A stretch of DNA of 42,904 nucleotides, taken from contig DCQT01000008.1 of the NCBI GenBank assembly GCA_002323535.1, positions 1-42,904 on the forward strand, in the 5' to 3' direction. Positions within the stretch are counted from its first letter, which is position 1. Each line of letters starts with the position of its first letter. Below, piece by piece: positions 7,708 to 16,481 of this stretch. Under the pieces are notes generated by a model that was not told where the DNA came from, did not search any database, and saw only the letters and a list, made by a program, of their open reading frames with translations. Origin of the DNA: Bacteriovoracaceae bacterium UBA1511 (lineage in GTDB: Bacteria; Bdellovibrionota; Bacteriovoracia; Bacteriovoracales; Bacteriovoracaceae). The position numbers were made by a program, and so were the translations under genes.

Positions 7708-8748
7708 TCAAATATTCAATTTTTTTAAAAAATAAAAAAAACAATCTGCCTTGGCCACCTCAATATCCTTGGTTACCATTGCGGCATAAAAATCATCTCT
7801 TACAATCAACTCAGAATTTTTATTTAATAAAAATAAATCATCAAAAAGATCCTCATCAAATTCGCTGACCGTTTTAACTTGCCCAACATCACCAAAAATA
7901 TATCCAAGCTTCTCTCCCTTTGGGAGTATTTTTAAGTTGAATTTTTCTAAGTCATTAAAAAAAGCTACTACATTACCTTGGGGATCTAATTTCTCTTTAG
8001 AATCACGATCAATAAATCTTATACTCGTACTACTTTTTAATTTGAACTTACCAAAGCTTTTAAAAACATTATTTTTGAATTTTTTATCCTGAAACTCTGT
8101 TGGGCCGCTAAGATTAACCGACTCTTCAAAAAACTTAATGGCCTTCTCTACACCAAAATCATCACCACTCATTCCACACTCAAGTGTAACACTTGGACAA
8201 AAACGTCCAATATAAGTTGAAAAAGCATTATCTGGGTCTTCAAAGAATAATGCATCTGCATTAAACAAAGACGCCAAACCTAATGTTTTTCGATCTAATC
8301 TATTTACACAGCAAAAGTAAGGATTTTTTCCCGTATTATTGTGAATATCAACGGAGAAAATCAAAGGATAGTTTACAACCTTGTTGATTACCTCTTTGGA
8401 GAGCTTATGATCCCTATGGCCACCGTGCAATTGCCAAATTCTGTTGCGATCTAGCTGGCCTGGTATTAAACGCTTATTTTCATGAAAAGCTTTGGGGTTT
8501 CCCAAAAGAATTAAAAAGCTTGGAGATCCCTCCATACCCATCATATTTTTCAAATACTTTTGAATGGCAAATAAACCGCTTGTCTCATTTCCATGAAGCA
8601 TTGTTGATAACAGGACAGTATCCTCTTTGTCACCCTCATGATAAAAAAGAGTCATTTCTTCGAGGTGATCTAAAATATTTTTTTGATTTAACTCGAAAAA
8701 GAAATCAGGAATGGATTCAAAAAAGCGCACGTTTTCCATGAGAACCAT
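7708..8748 (-). CDS. M14-family zinc hydrolase, AstE/aspartoacylase-like
   Basis: 346 residues. Zinc ligands of the M14 AstE/ASPA group are visible: H52 and E55 in STMLHGNETSG, and H136 in SVDIHNNTG. The arginine-containing substrate loop QLDRNRIW (about 99-105) and the probable catalytic glutamate E190 in VTLECGMSG are also present. The family cleaves amide bonds of N-acyl amino acids (N-succinylglutamate, N-acetylaspartate) or related peptides. The start is ATG 8746-8748 or the ATG three codons later (8737-8739); both lie close to GAGAAG. It sits 13 bases after the Nudix-lactamase gene and 7 before paaZ, so it is made with an aromatic catabolic operon, where an amidase for an aryl-acetyl amino acid conjugate would make sense. 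That substrate is a guess. Confidence 0.85.
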   Translation of the reverse strand: MVLMENVRFFESIPDFFFELNQKNILDHLEEMTLFYHEGDKEDTVLLSTMLHGNETSGLFAIQKYLKNMMGMEGSPSFLILLGNPKAFHENKRLIPGQLDRNRIWQLHGGHRDHKLSKEVINKVVNYPLIFSVDIHNNTGKNPYFCCVNRLDRKTLGLASLFNADALFFEDPDNAFSTYIGRFCPSVTLECGMSGDDFGVEKAIKFFEESVNLSGPTEFQDKKFKNNVFKSFGKFKLKSSTSIRFIDRDSKEKLDPQGNVVAFFNDLEKFNLKILPKGEKLGYIFGDVGQVKTVSEFDEDLFDDLFLLNKNSELIVRDDFYAAMVTKDIEVAKADCFFYFLKKLNI

Positions 8749-8761
8749 CTTCTCAATATAA

Positions 8762-10078
8762 TCACATCTCGTCTCTAATTTTTTTTAAATGGGCAGAGAT
8801 GGTTTTTCTTGCATAGGGGTACAATCGCTCATCAATATCAGCATAAATAATATGAAGCATCTCTTCTTCGGTTTTCTTTTCAGACATGAGCTCAATTATT
8901 TTTCTCTCGCGCATTTTGCGGTGCTCAAGAGTTGCCCTTAACTTATCAACTCCCCCTAAAGCAATCCCATGACTAGGTATAACAACTTTTGGGCCCATTC
9001 CAATGACTTTCTCAAGAGAGTCAAAGTATTTCTTCATATCTCCTTCTGGAGCACCAATGACAACGGTTCCGACTGTTTGAATCAAGTCACTTACAATCAT
9101 CCAAGAGAGATTCTCGGGGTAGATACTCAGCTGGCCCTCATCATGCCCTGGGGTTGCTAATAATAAGACTTTTTCATCCCCAATACGTGTCAGGATTTCC
9201 CCATCTGAGAAAATCTCTATATCAATTCCAAGAAAATAATCAGCTCCGTTTTTGGATAAAATCCTTTGATGGCAATCCTCACTCATTCCCATAGGTACTT
9301 TAAGTTCTTTGGCCATTGGGACAGAAAACTCATGATGATCGGGGTGATGATGGGAGAGGAAAATCAAATCAATTTTTTCATTTTTTATAGTGTTAATAAA
9401 TTTATGCTTTTCATTTTCGTCTCTTGGTGACGGATCAATTAAAATTCGTCTCGAATCCCCTATGACAAAACTATTCGTTCTATTTGCAGGAGGAAAAGTG
9501 TGTGACAAGGGTAATAATTGAGTTACAGGCCCAAGAGGATAAATATGAGGAACTTCTAAATCTGGATTATAAATAGGTTTAAATTCAAAGGGAAAACTAT
9601 TGGGATTATTAAGATAAGTTTTAAGCAACAATAACATAGGGGGAACAACAAGGTGTCTCCCCTCTTTATATTCAACCATAAAATCTTTTGGGTTTATCCA
9701 TTTCGCCCAAGAAATTTCATTTTCATCAACTTGGATTTTTGGCCTTTTATCTAGTGATATTAAAAAATAATAGTTTTCGAAACGAACAGGGTTAAAATCA
9801 GGAGTAATGACCTTACCTAGATATTTAATATTTTTTGGCAAGTTAACACTTAAATCAAGTTCAAGCTCTTCACTTAGTTCTCGCACTAGAGCGGAACCAA
9901 CTTTTTTTAAATCATCGCTAAAAAAATCACTTAAAACCTGAGGAAGCTCATGCTCCTGTTGGTCTACCTTTCCACCAGGAAAAGACGTGTAACCAGGAAA
10001 AACTTTCAAAAAATTTTGTCGTTTAGCAAAGAGAAATTCTCCATCAACCTCTATAACACCAAGAACACTTTTTCTCAC
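8762..10078 (-). CDS. Nudix hydrolase fused to a metallo-beta-lactamase-fold hydrolase
   Basis: 438 residues starting with GTG (10076-10078), which overlaps the TGA of the upstream gene (GTGA) behind a GAGGT site. Residues ~1-155 form a Nudix domain: the start of the box (FPGGKVD, 33-39) is separated from its RELSEELEL part (66-74) by about 16 extra residues, and the usual glycine after EE is replaced by Glu. Such insertions occur in some Nudix enzymes acting on CoA derivatives. Residues ~175-438 form a metallo-beta-lactamase domain with HHHPDHHE (H243, H245, D247, H248), TPGH, a later SD and PSHG, then a helical tail like that of LACTB2-type proteins. Both domains look catalytically competent apart from the altered Nudix box. 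Operon position suggests CoA-ester hydrolysis or repair in aromatic catabolism; this is inference. Confidence 0.85.
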   Translation of the reverse strand: MRKSVLGVIEVDGEFLFAKRQNFLKVFPGYTSFPGGKVDQQEHELPQVLSDFFSDDLKKVGSALVRELSEELELDLSVNLPKNIKYLGKVITPDFNPVRFENYYFLISLDKRPKIQVDENEISWAKWINPKDFMVEYKEGRHLVVPPMLLLLKTYLNNPNSFPFEFKPIYNPDLEVPHIYPLGPVTQLLPLSHTFPPANRTNSFVIGDSRRILIDPSPRDENEKHKFINTIKNEKIDLIFLSHHHPDHHEFSVPMAKELKVPMGMSEDCHQRILSKNGADYFLGIDIEIFSDGEILTRIGDEKVLLLATPGHDEGQLSIYPENLSWMIVSDLIQTVGTVVIGAPEGDMKKYFDSLEKVIGMGPKVVIPSHGIALGGVDKLRATLEHRKMRERKIIELMSEKKTEEEMLHIIYADIDERLYPYARKTISAHLKKIRDEM

Positions 10079-13000
10079 GATAGAACCTCATGAGTTTTTG
10101 CCCTAGTATAACGAACCTCACGATACCCTTTCACCATCCTAAACTTATTCAGTCTTATTTCATTTAGTGAACCTGACTCAAGCATCGCCTTAATCTCATC
10201 TCTAATTTGTTTATTGATAATTTTTTCTTTTTTGTGCCAGCTTGGCAGTACAAAACGAAGGGCCCTAAACTGCCTCATTGTCCACAGCATCCAATACTTG
10301 GGGGACAAATCAAACTCAATAGCAAAAGGGCCAACGTCAAAATGGGGACGATTAATTCGTTGAACTTTAAAACTCTTTCCTAAATCACCGTAGGCTGTCC
10401 GATCACGTTTTTCTTTGATCGGTGAAATCATTTGGTGAGCACAAAACACCTCGTCTTTAACAAAGTATGTTCTGGCCAGTTGAGAAAGAGCTAAAAACTT
10501 AACATCTTTTGTCGCATTTGTTGTTGAGATCTTCCCCGCAAGTTGAGTAAATTCATCAATGTTCTTTCCTCTATCATAGATTATTTGGTCATGAAGAAAC
10601 TGGGCCAAATAAAATAATTTATCATCTGGAAAATACCCGGCGACTCTTTTTAAATACCGATCAAAACTCTTAAGAACGATGCTTGTCGAATGCCATGGGA
10701 AAAAAGATTTTTTTATACTTTGTCTTAAGTCCTCTACCTTAAGTGACCCTTTACTTTTTACCTCAGATGTAACTTTACTTGGTGAGTGGACAAATAGCCG
10801 TCCAAGAAAAAAAGCGGATAAGTTATTTTTTACTTCAATTTTTTTAATTGAGTTAGAAATTGCTAACTCCATCTGCGATAAACTAAATGGCAATAGACCT
10901 CTTTGATAACAAATCCCTAGTAAGAAAGCACTTGTGTAAACAGACTTACCAAGGAGTGATATACAGACTTTTTCCGCCATGTAGAGGTTTATATTTTCCG
11001 CATGAGAACTAATTCTATCTTTAACCTCGGCACTGATAATTTCTTTATCATCTAGAATGAAACTAAGCGGAACTTGGTAACGATCATTCAATATAGCTTG
11101 AGCCCCTGGCCTTAAAAAGCTTAGTGCCGCAGAACCGTCAAGCAAATCCGGAGAGATTAATAAGTCCGCGGAAGCGATAGGAGTCACCGTACTTTGAGAA
11201 ATAGTTTTTTCGTGAAGGCTTAAATGACCAGTCACCCTCCCATTTCTCTGCGCTAGTCCTTTTTGATCCATGAATTTAAAATCAATATAAGATGACTCTA
11301 GATTTTTTGATGCTTCTGCAATAATTCTTGATATGGTAGTGACTCCACTGCCCCCTACTCCTGTGACAACAGCACGCCACGATTTCTTTTCAATAATAAG
11401 CTTTTCAATCGACACCCCCGACACCTCAGGGATGATTTCGCTGTATATAAATTGATTGTCTTTGTTGGTTTTATACTTCGTCGGGTGAAAGTTTTTCACC
11501 TCCACCTTTTCAAAGCTCGGGCAAGCTTTAATTTTGGTGCAGTAACTATCGGAGACACATATTTGTGGGTCGATAGCAATCTTTTGTCCGTAGGCATCCT
11601 TCGTTGTTGTCAGACCAGGACAACCAGTCATTTCAACACAGGCCAAGCAGTTTTCACAGAGATCAGAATTAATTTGAAAAAAAGATTTTGAATCAAGTGC
11701 TCCGTCATTTTTTAACTCAAGAGCTTCTCGTTTTTTTTCTCGGCCGTGAAAAGTTAAACCACATTCTTTTGTGGACACTATTACTTTTACACCTGAAGCC
11801 AAAATAAAGTCACTTAATATGTTTTTGTAGAAGTATCTATCACTAGGATTAACTTCTATCGCCTCTTCGACTCCTAAACTTTTAACAACATCTAGCATCT
11901 TTTGTTTTGGTCGAGCCTGGCCTTCAACACTTTCACCACTTGCAGGTGTCATTTGATGCCCCGTCATTGCCGTGTTGTCGTTATCAAGAAGAATATATGT
12001 GATGTCGTGCCCCGTTTGCACAGAGTTTGAAATGTCTGTAAGTCCGCTATGAAAAAATGTGGAATCGCCCATTAAAACAACACTGGGGTTTTCAGAAAAT
12101 AGATCTAGTCCCGCCCCCAGTGCTCCCCCCTGGCCCATGGCGGATAAATTATGCATTTCTTTAAATGGGGCCAAAAAAGATAGAGAATAGCAGCCAACAT
12201 CTCCATGAGTAATTAAATCAATATTTTTTTTCTTTAAGTCTCCCCTGAGCTCTTTTAAAAGACTTAAGGTTTCTCTATGCGGACAACCAGGACAAAAGGT
12301 AGGAAGTCTTCCAGGTAAACCGGTTACACTATTAACCTCAGGCTTAGAAAATGAATTAATAGAAAAATCAATGTTATTTAAATTAAAAACTTCTACAATT
12401 TTGTCTTGAATAATTTCTGGATTTAATCCTCCGTGTGAAGGGAACCCATCCGAGTCCGTTTTAAATCCCTTACCAAATACTTTCAAATGACGAAATCGAT
12501 GTTCACCTAAAAGTTGAGACTTTATTTCATTTTCTAGGAAGCCTCTTTTTTCTTCTACAACGATTAAATATTCTAGTCCCTCACAAAAATCGTGAATATT
12601 TTCTTTAACTAAAGGAAAACTACTACCAAGTTTTAGCAGTTTAATTTTATCAATAGTTTTTGTAGTTTCTAAAACCTCTTTTAGAGATTCGAATATAACT
12701 CCTGATGAGACAAAGCCAACCTTTGATTTTTTGTCCCCGAAAACCTTATCCAGTTTTGCTGCTTTTAAAGCCTCAATTACCTTTGGGAAACGGTGAGAGA
12801 CCATCTCTTTGTCTGCATTAAGAGAGTTTGGTGGAACCATTACATTTTTCTGTAAATCAAAAGTCGAAGGATCAAGGTTAACCAGACTTTTGTCTACCTC
12901 TTTTAAGTTACCAATTTCTACTCTACCTCCTCCTTCAGCAATGAATGTATTTAATAACACTCCTTGATAAACAGAGGACTTTTTAGAAATATCAAGCGCC

Positions 13001-13485
13001 ACTTTCATCCAATCTTTTAACTCTTGAGGTGTAGATGGCTCAAGAAATGACATGTGCAAATGCTTAAATAAATATCTGCTGTCTGCGGGAGTAGAGGTAG
13101 ACTGTGACCAAGGATCATCTCCAACGACAATAACCACTCCCGGATAGATCTCCGCCCCCTCTTCATTTAAAGTGGGTTTACAGGGATTAGCAAAATTTCC
13201 GACACTCAATGCATCACTTGCAACATGCAATCCCATTGACTTCATTGCAATACAAACATCTCTTCCTGCTTGCTTTGCACCACTCGCCATCGCAGCCGCA
13301 TTTGCTTCACTATTTCCAATTGCAACTCGAATCCCTTTTGATTCCAGTTCATTTTTTTTCTTATATAAAATATTAAAATAATCTGCTAACGGTGACCCAG
13401 GATATCCAGAATAAAGAGAAAAGCCTGCCTCTAACCCTCCTTGGATAATAAGCTCATTTCCAGAAAAAACACCTACAGATTTCAT
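10075..13485 (-). CDS. Fused indolepyruvate/arylpyruvate:ferredoxin oxidoreductase (IorA-IorB type)
   Basis: 1136 residues, the size of the fused bacterial indolepyruvate ferredoxin oxidoreductases. Order: pyruvate-oxidoreductase N-domain (SGYPGSPLADYF...IGNSEANAAAM); thiamine-diphosphate domain with THGDVGCYSL, GDSTFFHSGLTDI and DNDNTAMTGHQ (about 430-515); a two-cluster ferredoxin region with CENCLACVEMTGCPG and a second cysteine set ending CTKIKACP (about 610-660); the gamma/IorB domain (VTGVGGSGVTTISRI, then MDQKGLAQRNGRV); and a helical C-terminus. It oxidatively decarboxylates aryl-pyruvates to aryl-acetyl-CoA with reduction of ferredoxin. First gene of the leftward operon ending in paaZ, so phenylpyruvate to phenylacetyl-CoA is the likely in vivo reaction, replacing PaaK. 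Start ATG 13483-13485 has a weak AGG site. Confidence 0.92.
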   Translation of the reverse strand: MKSVGVFSGNELIIQGGLEAGFSLYSGYPGSPLADYFNILYKKKNELESKGIRVAIGNSEANAAAMASGAKQAGRDVCIAMKSMGLHVASDALSVGNFANPCKPTLNEEGAEIYPGVVIVVGDDPWSQSTSTPADSRYLFKHLHMSFLEPSTPQELKDWMKVALDISKKSSVYQGVLLNTFIAEGGGRVEIGNLKEVDKSLVNLDPSTFDLQKNVMVPPNSLNADKEMVSHRFPKVIEALKAAKLDKVFGDKKSKVGFVSSGVIFESLKEVLETTKTIDKIKLLKLGSSFPLVKENIHDFCEGLEYLIVVEEKRGFLENEIKSQLLGEHRFRHLKVFGKGFKTDSDGFPSHGGLNPEIIQDKIVEVFNLNNIDFSINSFSKPEVNSVTGLPGRLPTFCPGCPHRETLSLLKELRGDLKKKNIDLITHGDVGCYSLSFLAPFKEMHNLSAMGQGGALGAGLDLFSENPSVVLMGDSTFFHSGLTDISNSVQTGHDITYILLDNDNTAMTGHQMTPASGESVEGQARPKQKMLDVVKSLGVEEAIEVNPSDRYFYKNILSDFILASGVKVIVSTKECGLTFHGREKKREALELKNDGALDSKSFFQINSDLCENCLACVEMTGCPGLTTTKDAYGQKIAIDPQICVSDSYCTKIKACPSFEKVEVKNFHPTKYKTNKDNQFIYSEIIPEVSGVSIEKLIIEKKSWRAVVTGVGGSGVTTISRIIAEASKNLESSYIDFKFMDQKGLAQRNGRVTGHLSLHEKTISQSTVTPIASADLLISPDLLDGSAALSFLRPGAQAILNDRYQVPLSFILDDKEIISAEVKDRISSHAENINLYMAEKVCISLLGKSVYTSAFLLGICYQRGLLPFSLSQMELAISNSIKKIEVKNNLSAFFLGRLFVHSPSKVTSEVKSKGSLKVEDLRQSIKKSFFPWHSTSIVLKSFDRYLKRVAGYFPDDKLFYLAQFLHDQIIYDRGKNIDEFTQLAGKISTTNATKDVKFLALSQLARTYFVKDEVFCAHQMISPIKEKRDRTAYGDLGKSFKVQRINRPHFDVGPFAIEFDLSPKYWMLWTMRQFRALRFVLPSWHKKEKIINKQIRDEIKAMLESGSLNEIRLNKFRMVKGYREVRYTRAKTHEVLS

Positions 13486-13806
13486 AAGTTTACCTAGATA
13501 GTATTATCCAAAATTCTACAATAATTTGTACGGCACGACCAATAACAATTACTAATACAAAGACCTTACAGACTGTGTATATCATTTGAGGAACAAAACA
13601 ACTCACTCCACTCATCACGGTAATATATAAAACTCCAGAATTTTTTGAAAAATAGTTAAAAAAATTAAAAAAATATAACCAACTTTTGAACACAGTATGA
13701 CAAAAAAGGTATTTCATTTAATATATGCTTTTTAATGAAAGCCTTCACTAATTTCGACTTTCTAGATGGCAATTTCATCTGTAATATTGGCCAAACCGGA
13801 GACATT
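13486..13806. promoter_or_regulatory. Divergent control region between the two aromatic-catabolism operons
   Basis: About 320 bases separate the starts of the oxidoreductase operon (leftward) and hppD (rightward), so both operons are probably controlled from here. For hppD, ATGACA (13697-13702), a 16-base spacer and TAATAT (13719-13724) make a weak sigma-70-like candidate; a GGAG site precedes the chosen hppD start at 13807. On the leftward side, GATAAT/TAATAC sequences near 13500 could be a -10. A small dyad TACAA-TAAT-TTGTA lies at 13517-13530. I found no TyrR-type TGTAAA-N6-TTTACA box. A 75-codon leftward reading frame here (13490-13717) looks spurious. Confidence 0.45.
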
Positions 13807-14865
13807 ATGAATAAAAATCAAAATCCACTTGGCATCAAAAAAATTGACCACCTTGAGTTCTGCTGCGATTCACTAGATACACCAACAAGAAGTATTTTCA
13901 AAAAATTTGGTTTCCTAGACAGCATGGCAAATAAAAAAGAAACCAACCTTTTAATGGGCCAGGGGCAAGTTAACTTTTTACTAAATTGCGATAAAAACTC
14001 TTATGCAAGTGACTATTTAAAAAAACATGGTGAAGGAGTTTCAAAAATATCCTTTCTCGTTGATGATGCAAGGCATGCACTTAAGGAGGCTCAAAATCGC
14101 GGTGCAGAAATGTTTTCGGAAATCAAAGAAGAATCAGACCAATATGGCACCTACATAACCGGTTCAATAAAAGGCTTTGGCGATGTAATTAACGAATTTG
14201 TTCAGCGACCTGCAGAAAACTTTAGGCCAGAGTTTACCAACTTAAAAAATCTAACAAATACACCCCTTACAACAAGGGCCGCGAGAATCGATCATCTGAC
14301 TAACAATGTGCCTCGTGGAGAGCTTGAAAAATGGGTTGAATTCTATGAGCGAGTTTATGGATTTACTGTGACAAGATACTTCGATATTAAGGGGCAAAAA
14401 ACAGGTCTTGAATCAAAAGTTGTCCAATCGTTTGATGGAAACATTATCATCCCCATCAACGAACCCGACAAAGATAATGGGAAAGGACAAATTGAAGAGT
14501 TTCTAGAAAGACACAACGGCCCTGGTGTTCAACACATTGCCCTCATGACTCCCGATATTGTCTCCACAGTAAGTGAGCTAAAAAGTCGTGACATCAAGTT
14601 TTTAGATATTCCCTCTACCTATTATGAAGACATACCAAAAAGGGATTTCACTGTGACAGAAGACTTGAAGGTCTTAGAGCAAAATCAAATCCTAGTTGAT
14701 GGAGACCCTGAAGGATATTTACTGCAAATTTTTAGTGACACCTACGTAGGTCCTTTATTTTTTGAAATCATCCAAAGAAAAAATCACATGGGCTTTGGAG
14801 AAGGAAACTTCCAAGCTTTATTTAACGCAATTGAGAGAGACCAAATGCAAAGAGGAGTTTTGTAG
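13807..14865 (+). CDS. hppD: 4-hydroxyphenylpyruvate dioxygenase
   Basis: 352 residues from ATG 13807, preceded by GGAG at 5-base spacing. An in-frame ATG at 13735 would add 24 residues not typical of the family, and it lies right at the predicted promoter. Two vicinal-oxygen-chelate domains; the iron ligands are H163 (RIDHLTNNV), H243 (GVQHIALMT) and E320 (LFFEIIQRK). The C-terminal helix GFGEGNFQALFNAIERDQ is the standard HPPD ending that closes over the active site. HPPD converts 4-hydroxyphenylpyruvate from tyrosine into homogentisate with CO2 release. It heads the rightward operon, with paaG two bases downstream. No homogentisate 1,2-dioxygenase is present in the window, so the fate of homogentisate is not explained locally. 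Confidence 0.93.
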   Translation: MNKNQNPLGIKKIDHLEFCCDSLDTPTRSIFKKFGFLDSMANKKETNLLMGQGQVNFLLNCDKNSYASDYLKKHGEGVSKISFLVDDARHALKEAQNRGAEMFSEIKEESDQYGTYITGSIKGFGDVINEFVQRPAENFRPEFTNLKNLTNTPLTTRAARIDHLTNNVPRGELEKWVEFYERVYGFTVTRYFDIKGQKTGLESKVVQSFDGNIIIPINEPDKDNGKGQIEEFLERHNGPGVQHIALMTPDIVSTVSELKSRDIKFLDIPSTYYEDIPKRDFTVTEDLKVLEQNQILVDGDPEGYLLQIFSDTYVGPLFFEIIQRKNHMGFGEGNFQALFNAIERDQMQRGVL

Positions 14866-14867
14866 TT

Positions 14868-15653
14868 ATGGAAAAAATCATTAAAGCATCCTTAAATGAA
14901 AATGTTCTGGAAATAAATTTTAATAGAGAAAAAGTTTTCAATGCCCTCAACAGACAATCGAAACTTGAGCTCATCAACGAGATTACCGAGGCTGGAAATA
15001 ACTCCGAAGTGAGTGCGATCATACTTACTGCTAGTGGAAAAGCATTTTGTACAGGGCAAGACTTAAATGATCGAACCGTTCAAGCTGGAGAGGGAGAGCG
15101 ACCTAGTTTAGAGAAAGCTTTAACGGAGGAGTGGAATCCTTTAATCGAGTCCATAAAGAATAATCCAAAAATTGTTATTGGCGCGATAAACGGCTTGGCC
15201 GTCGGTGCAGGAATGAGTATTGCCTTAGCGTGTGATTATATAATTACCCACCCTGATACCTATTTTATGGCCGGTTTTTCAAAAATTGGGCTGACACCAG
15301 ATGCAGGCATCACTCATGCAATTACAAGCACTTACACGAGACCTCAATCTCTCGAAATTCTACTACTAAACAAAAAGATAACCTCATCTGAAGCCCTAAC
15401 TACTGGACTTATTAATAAAATATCTGAAAATCCTTTAGACGAAGCAAGAGTTTTGGCCAAAAATTTCTCAAATATGGCACCATTAAGTATAAAAGAAACT
15501 AAAAGCAATATTAACTACTCAATTGGTAGAAACTTTGAGGAGTCTTTAGCAAAAGAGACAAGTTCCCAATCATTACTTGGCTCGTCTGAAGACTACATGG
15601 AAGGGGTAAAAGCTTTTTTTGAAAAGCGTCCCCCAATTTTCAAAGGAAAGTAA
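14868..15653 (+). CDS. paaG: PaaG: ring-1,2-epoxyphenylacetyl-CoA isomerase (enoyl-CoA hydratase/isomerase family)
   Basis: 261 residues, normal for PaaG. The crotonase-fold signatures are present: the oxyanion-hole/CoA segment GKAFCTGQDLNDR, close to the E. coli PaaG version, and NGLAVGAGMSIALACDYI; the Asp of LTPDAGITH lies where the PaaG acid/base Asp is expected. The enzyme isomerises ring-epoxidised phenylacetyl-CoA to the seven-membered oxepin-CoA and also shifts double bonds later in the pathway. The start ATG 14868 follows the hppD stop by two bases, with GAGGAG inside the end of hppD, so translation is coupled. PaaG supplies the substrate for PaaZ in the divergent operon. A general enoyl-CoA hydratase is the alternative, but the context and GQDLNDR motif favour PaaG. 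Confidence 0.9.
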   Translation: MEKIIKASLNENVLEINFNREKVFNALNRQSKLELINEITEAGNNSEVSAIILTASGKAFCTGQDLNDRTVQAGEGERPSLEKALTEEWNPLIESIKNNPKIVIGAINGLAVGAGMSIALACDYIITHPDTYFMAGFSKIGLTPDAGITHAITSTYTRPQSLEILLLNKKITSSEALTTGLINKISENPLDEARVLAKNFSNMAPLSIKETKSNINYSIGRNFEESLAKETSSQSLLGSSEDYMEGVKAFFEKRPPIFKGK

Positions 15654-15669
15654 AGCTAAGGAGAAATAA

Positions 15670-16476
15670 ATGGCACACGAATACACAACTGAAGAAGAAC
15701 ACCTATTCGAAGACATTGCGGCAGGTAAAACGTTCAACGAGGGCGATGACTTACCAAAAATTTACAGAGAAAAGTTATTAAACCTTCTTTGGATGCAAGG
15801 AGATAGTGAATACTCAGGAGCTCTTGGGTATATGCCTTGGATTGAAAAAGCTCCTACCCTTCAAAGTAAAGTTTTAGTCGGACAAATAGTCAAAGATGAA
15901 ATGAGACATGCAAGTGTCGTATATAGACTTCTAAAAGGTTTGGGCCAAGACCCAGAGGAGAGAGTTAATTCACTTGAGCTTGGTTTTAAACTCCCAGAAG
16001 ATGAGACCAACATTGGCTTCACCAGGGCAAAAGATGACTATCGCGTAAATATTTTTTACTACCAAATAAAATATTGGGAAGACTTTGTTCTTTTTAACTT
16101 CTTAATGGACAGAGCAGCTGGGCACCAATTGGAAGATACACTTCACTCAAGCTACACTCCATGGAAAGAGGCCATCAGTGGAATTTATAAAGAAGAAGTA
16201 ATGCATGTTGCTCACGGAGATAAATGGGTCAAAAAACTTGCTGCAGATCCAGAAAGAAAAGCCTTTCTTCAAGAAAGACTTAATCTTTGGTGGCCAAGAG
16301 TAATGAACGTTTTTGGTAGCTCTAAAAGTAGCACTAATGATATCTACGTAAAGCTTGGACTAAAAAAACGAACAAATGCTGAAGTTAGAGAAGTATTCAC
16401 AAAAGAGATCAAAGAGATGACTAATGCTTGGGGATTAACAATCCCGGAGTATGACGAAACCGTACAACCAGCCTAA
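15670..16476 (+). CDS. paaA: PaaA-like di-iron oxygenase subunit (phenylacetyl-CoA epoxidase family)
   Basis: 268 residues, shorter than typical PaaA (about 310). The ferritin-like fold has two ExxH motifs, E77-M-R-H80 in KDEMRHAS and E176-V-M-H179 in KEEVMHVAHG, plus E47 in GDSEYSG and E137/D138 in YWEDFV: a full di-iron ligand set in PaaA order. APTLQSKVLV, LWWPRVMNVFG and WGLTIPEYD match the PaaA family pattern. PaaA is the catalytic subunit of the epoxidase that inserts oxygen into the phenylacetyl-CoA ring. The usual partners PaaB, PaaC, PaaD and reductase PaaE are not beside it; they may be elsewhere, or this may be a stand-alone relative with another substrate. A strong AAGGAG ribosome site precedes ATG 15670; paaG ends 16 bases before. 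Confidence 0.8.
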   Translation: MAHEYTTEEEHLFEDIAAGKTFNEGDDLPKIYREKLLNLLWMQGDSEYSGALGYMPWIEKAPTLQSKVLVGQIVKDEMRHASVVYRLLKGLGQDPEERVNSLELGFKLPEDETNIGFTRAKDDYRVNIFYYQIKYWEDFVLFNFLMDRAAGHQLEDTLHSSYTPWKEAISGIYKEEVMHVAHGDKWVKKLAADPERKAFLQERLNLWWPRVMNVFGSSKSSTNDIYVKLGLKKRTNAEVREVFTKEIKEMTNAWGLTIPEYDETVQPA

Positions 16477-16481
16477 AAATT

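Noticed and set aside
13490..13717. Leftward 75-codon reading frame in the divergent hppD/oxidoreductase region
   Set aside because: Very hydrophobic with no ribosome site, and lies wholly in the region that must hold the promoters; most likely chance in AT-rich DNA.
13735..13806. Phe-rich 24-codon leader (MKAFTNFDFL...) as an attenuator peptide before hppD
   Set aside because: It is in frame with hppD without a stop, so it is not a separate leader peptide; no terminator/antiterminator hairpins were seen.
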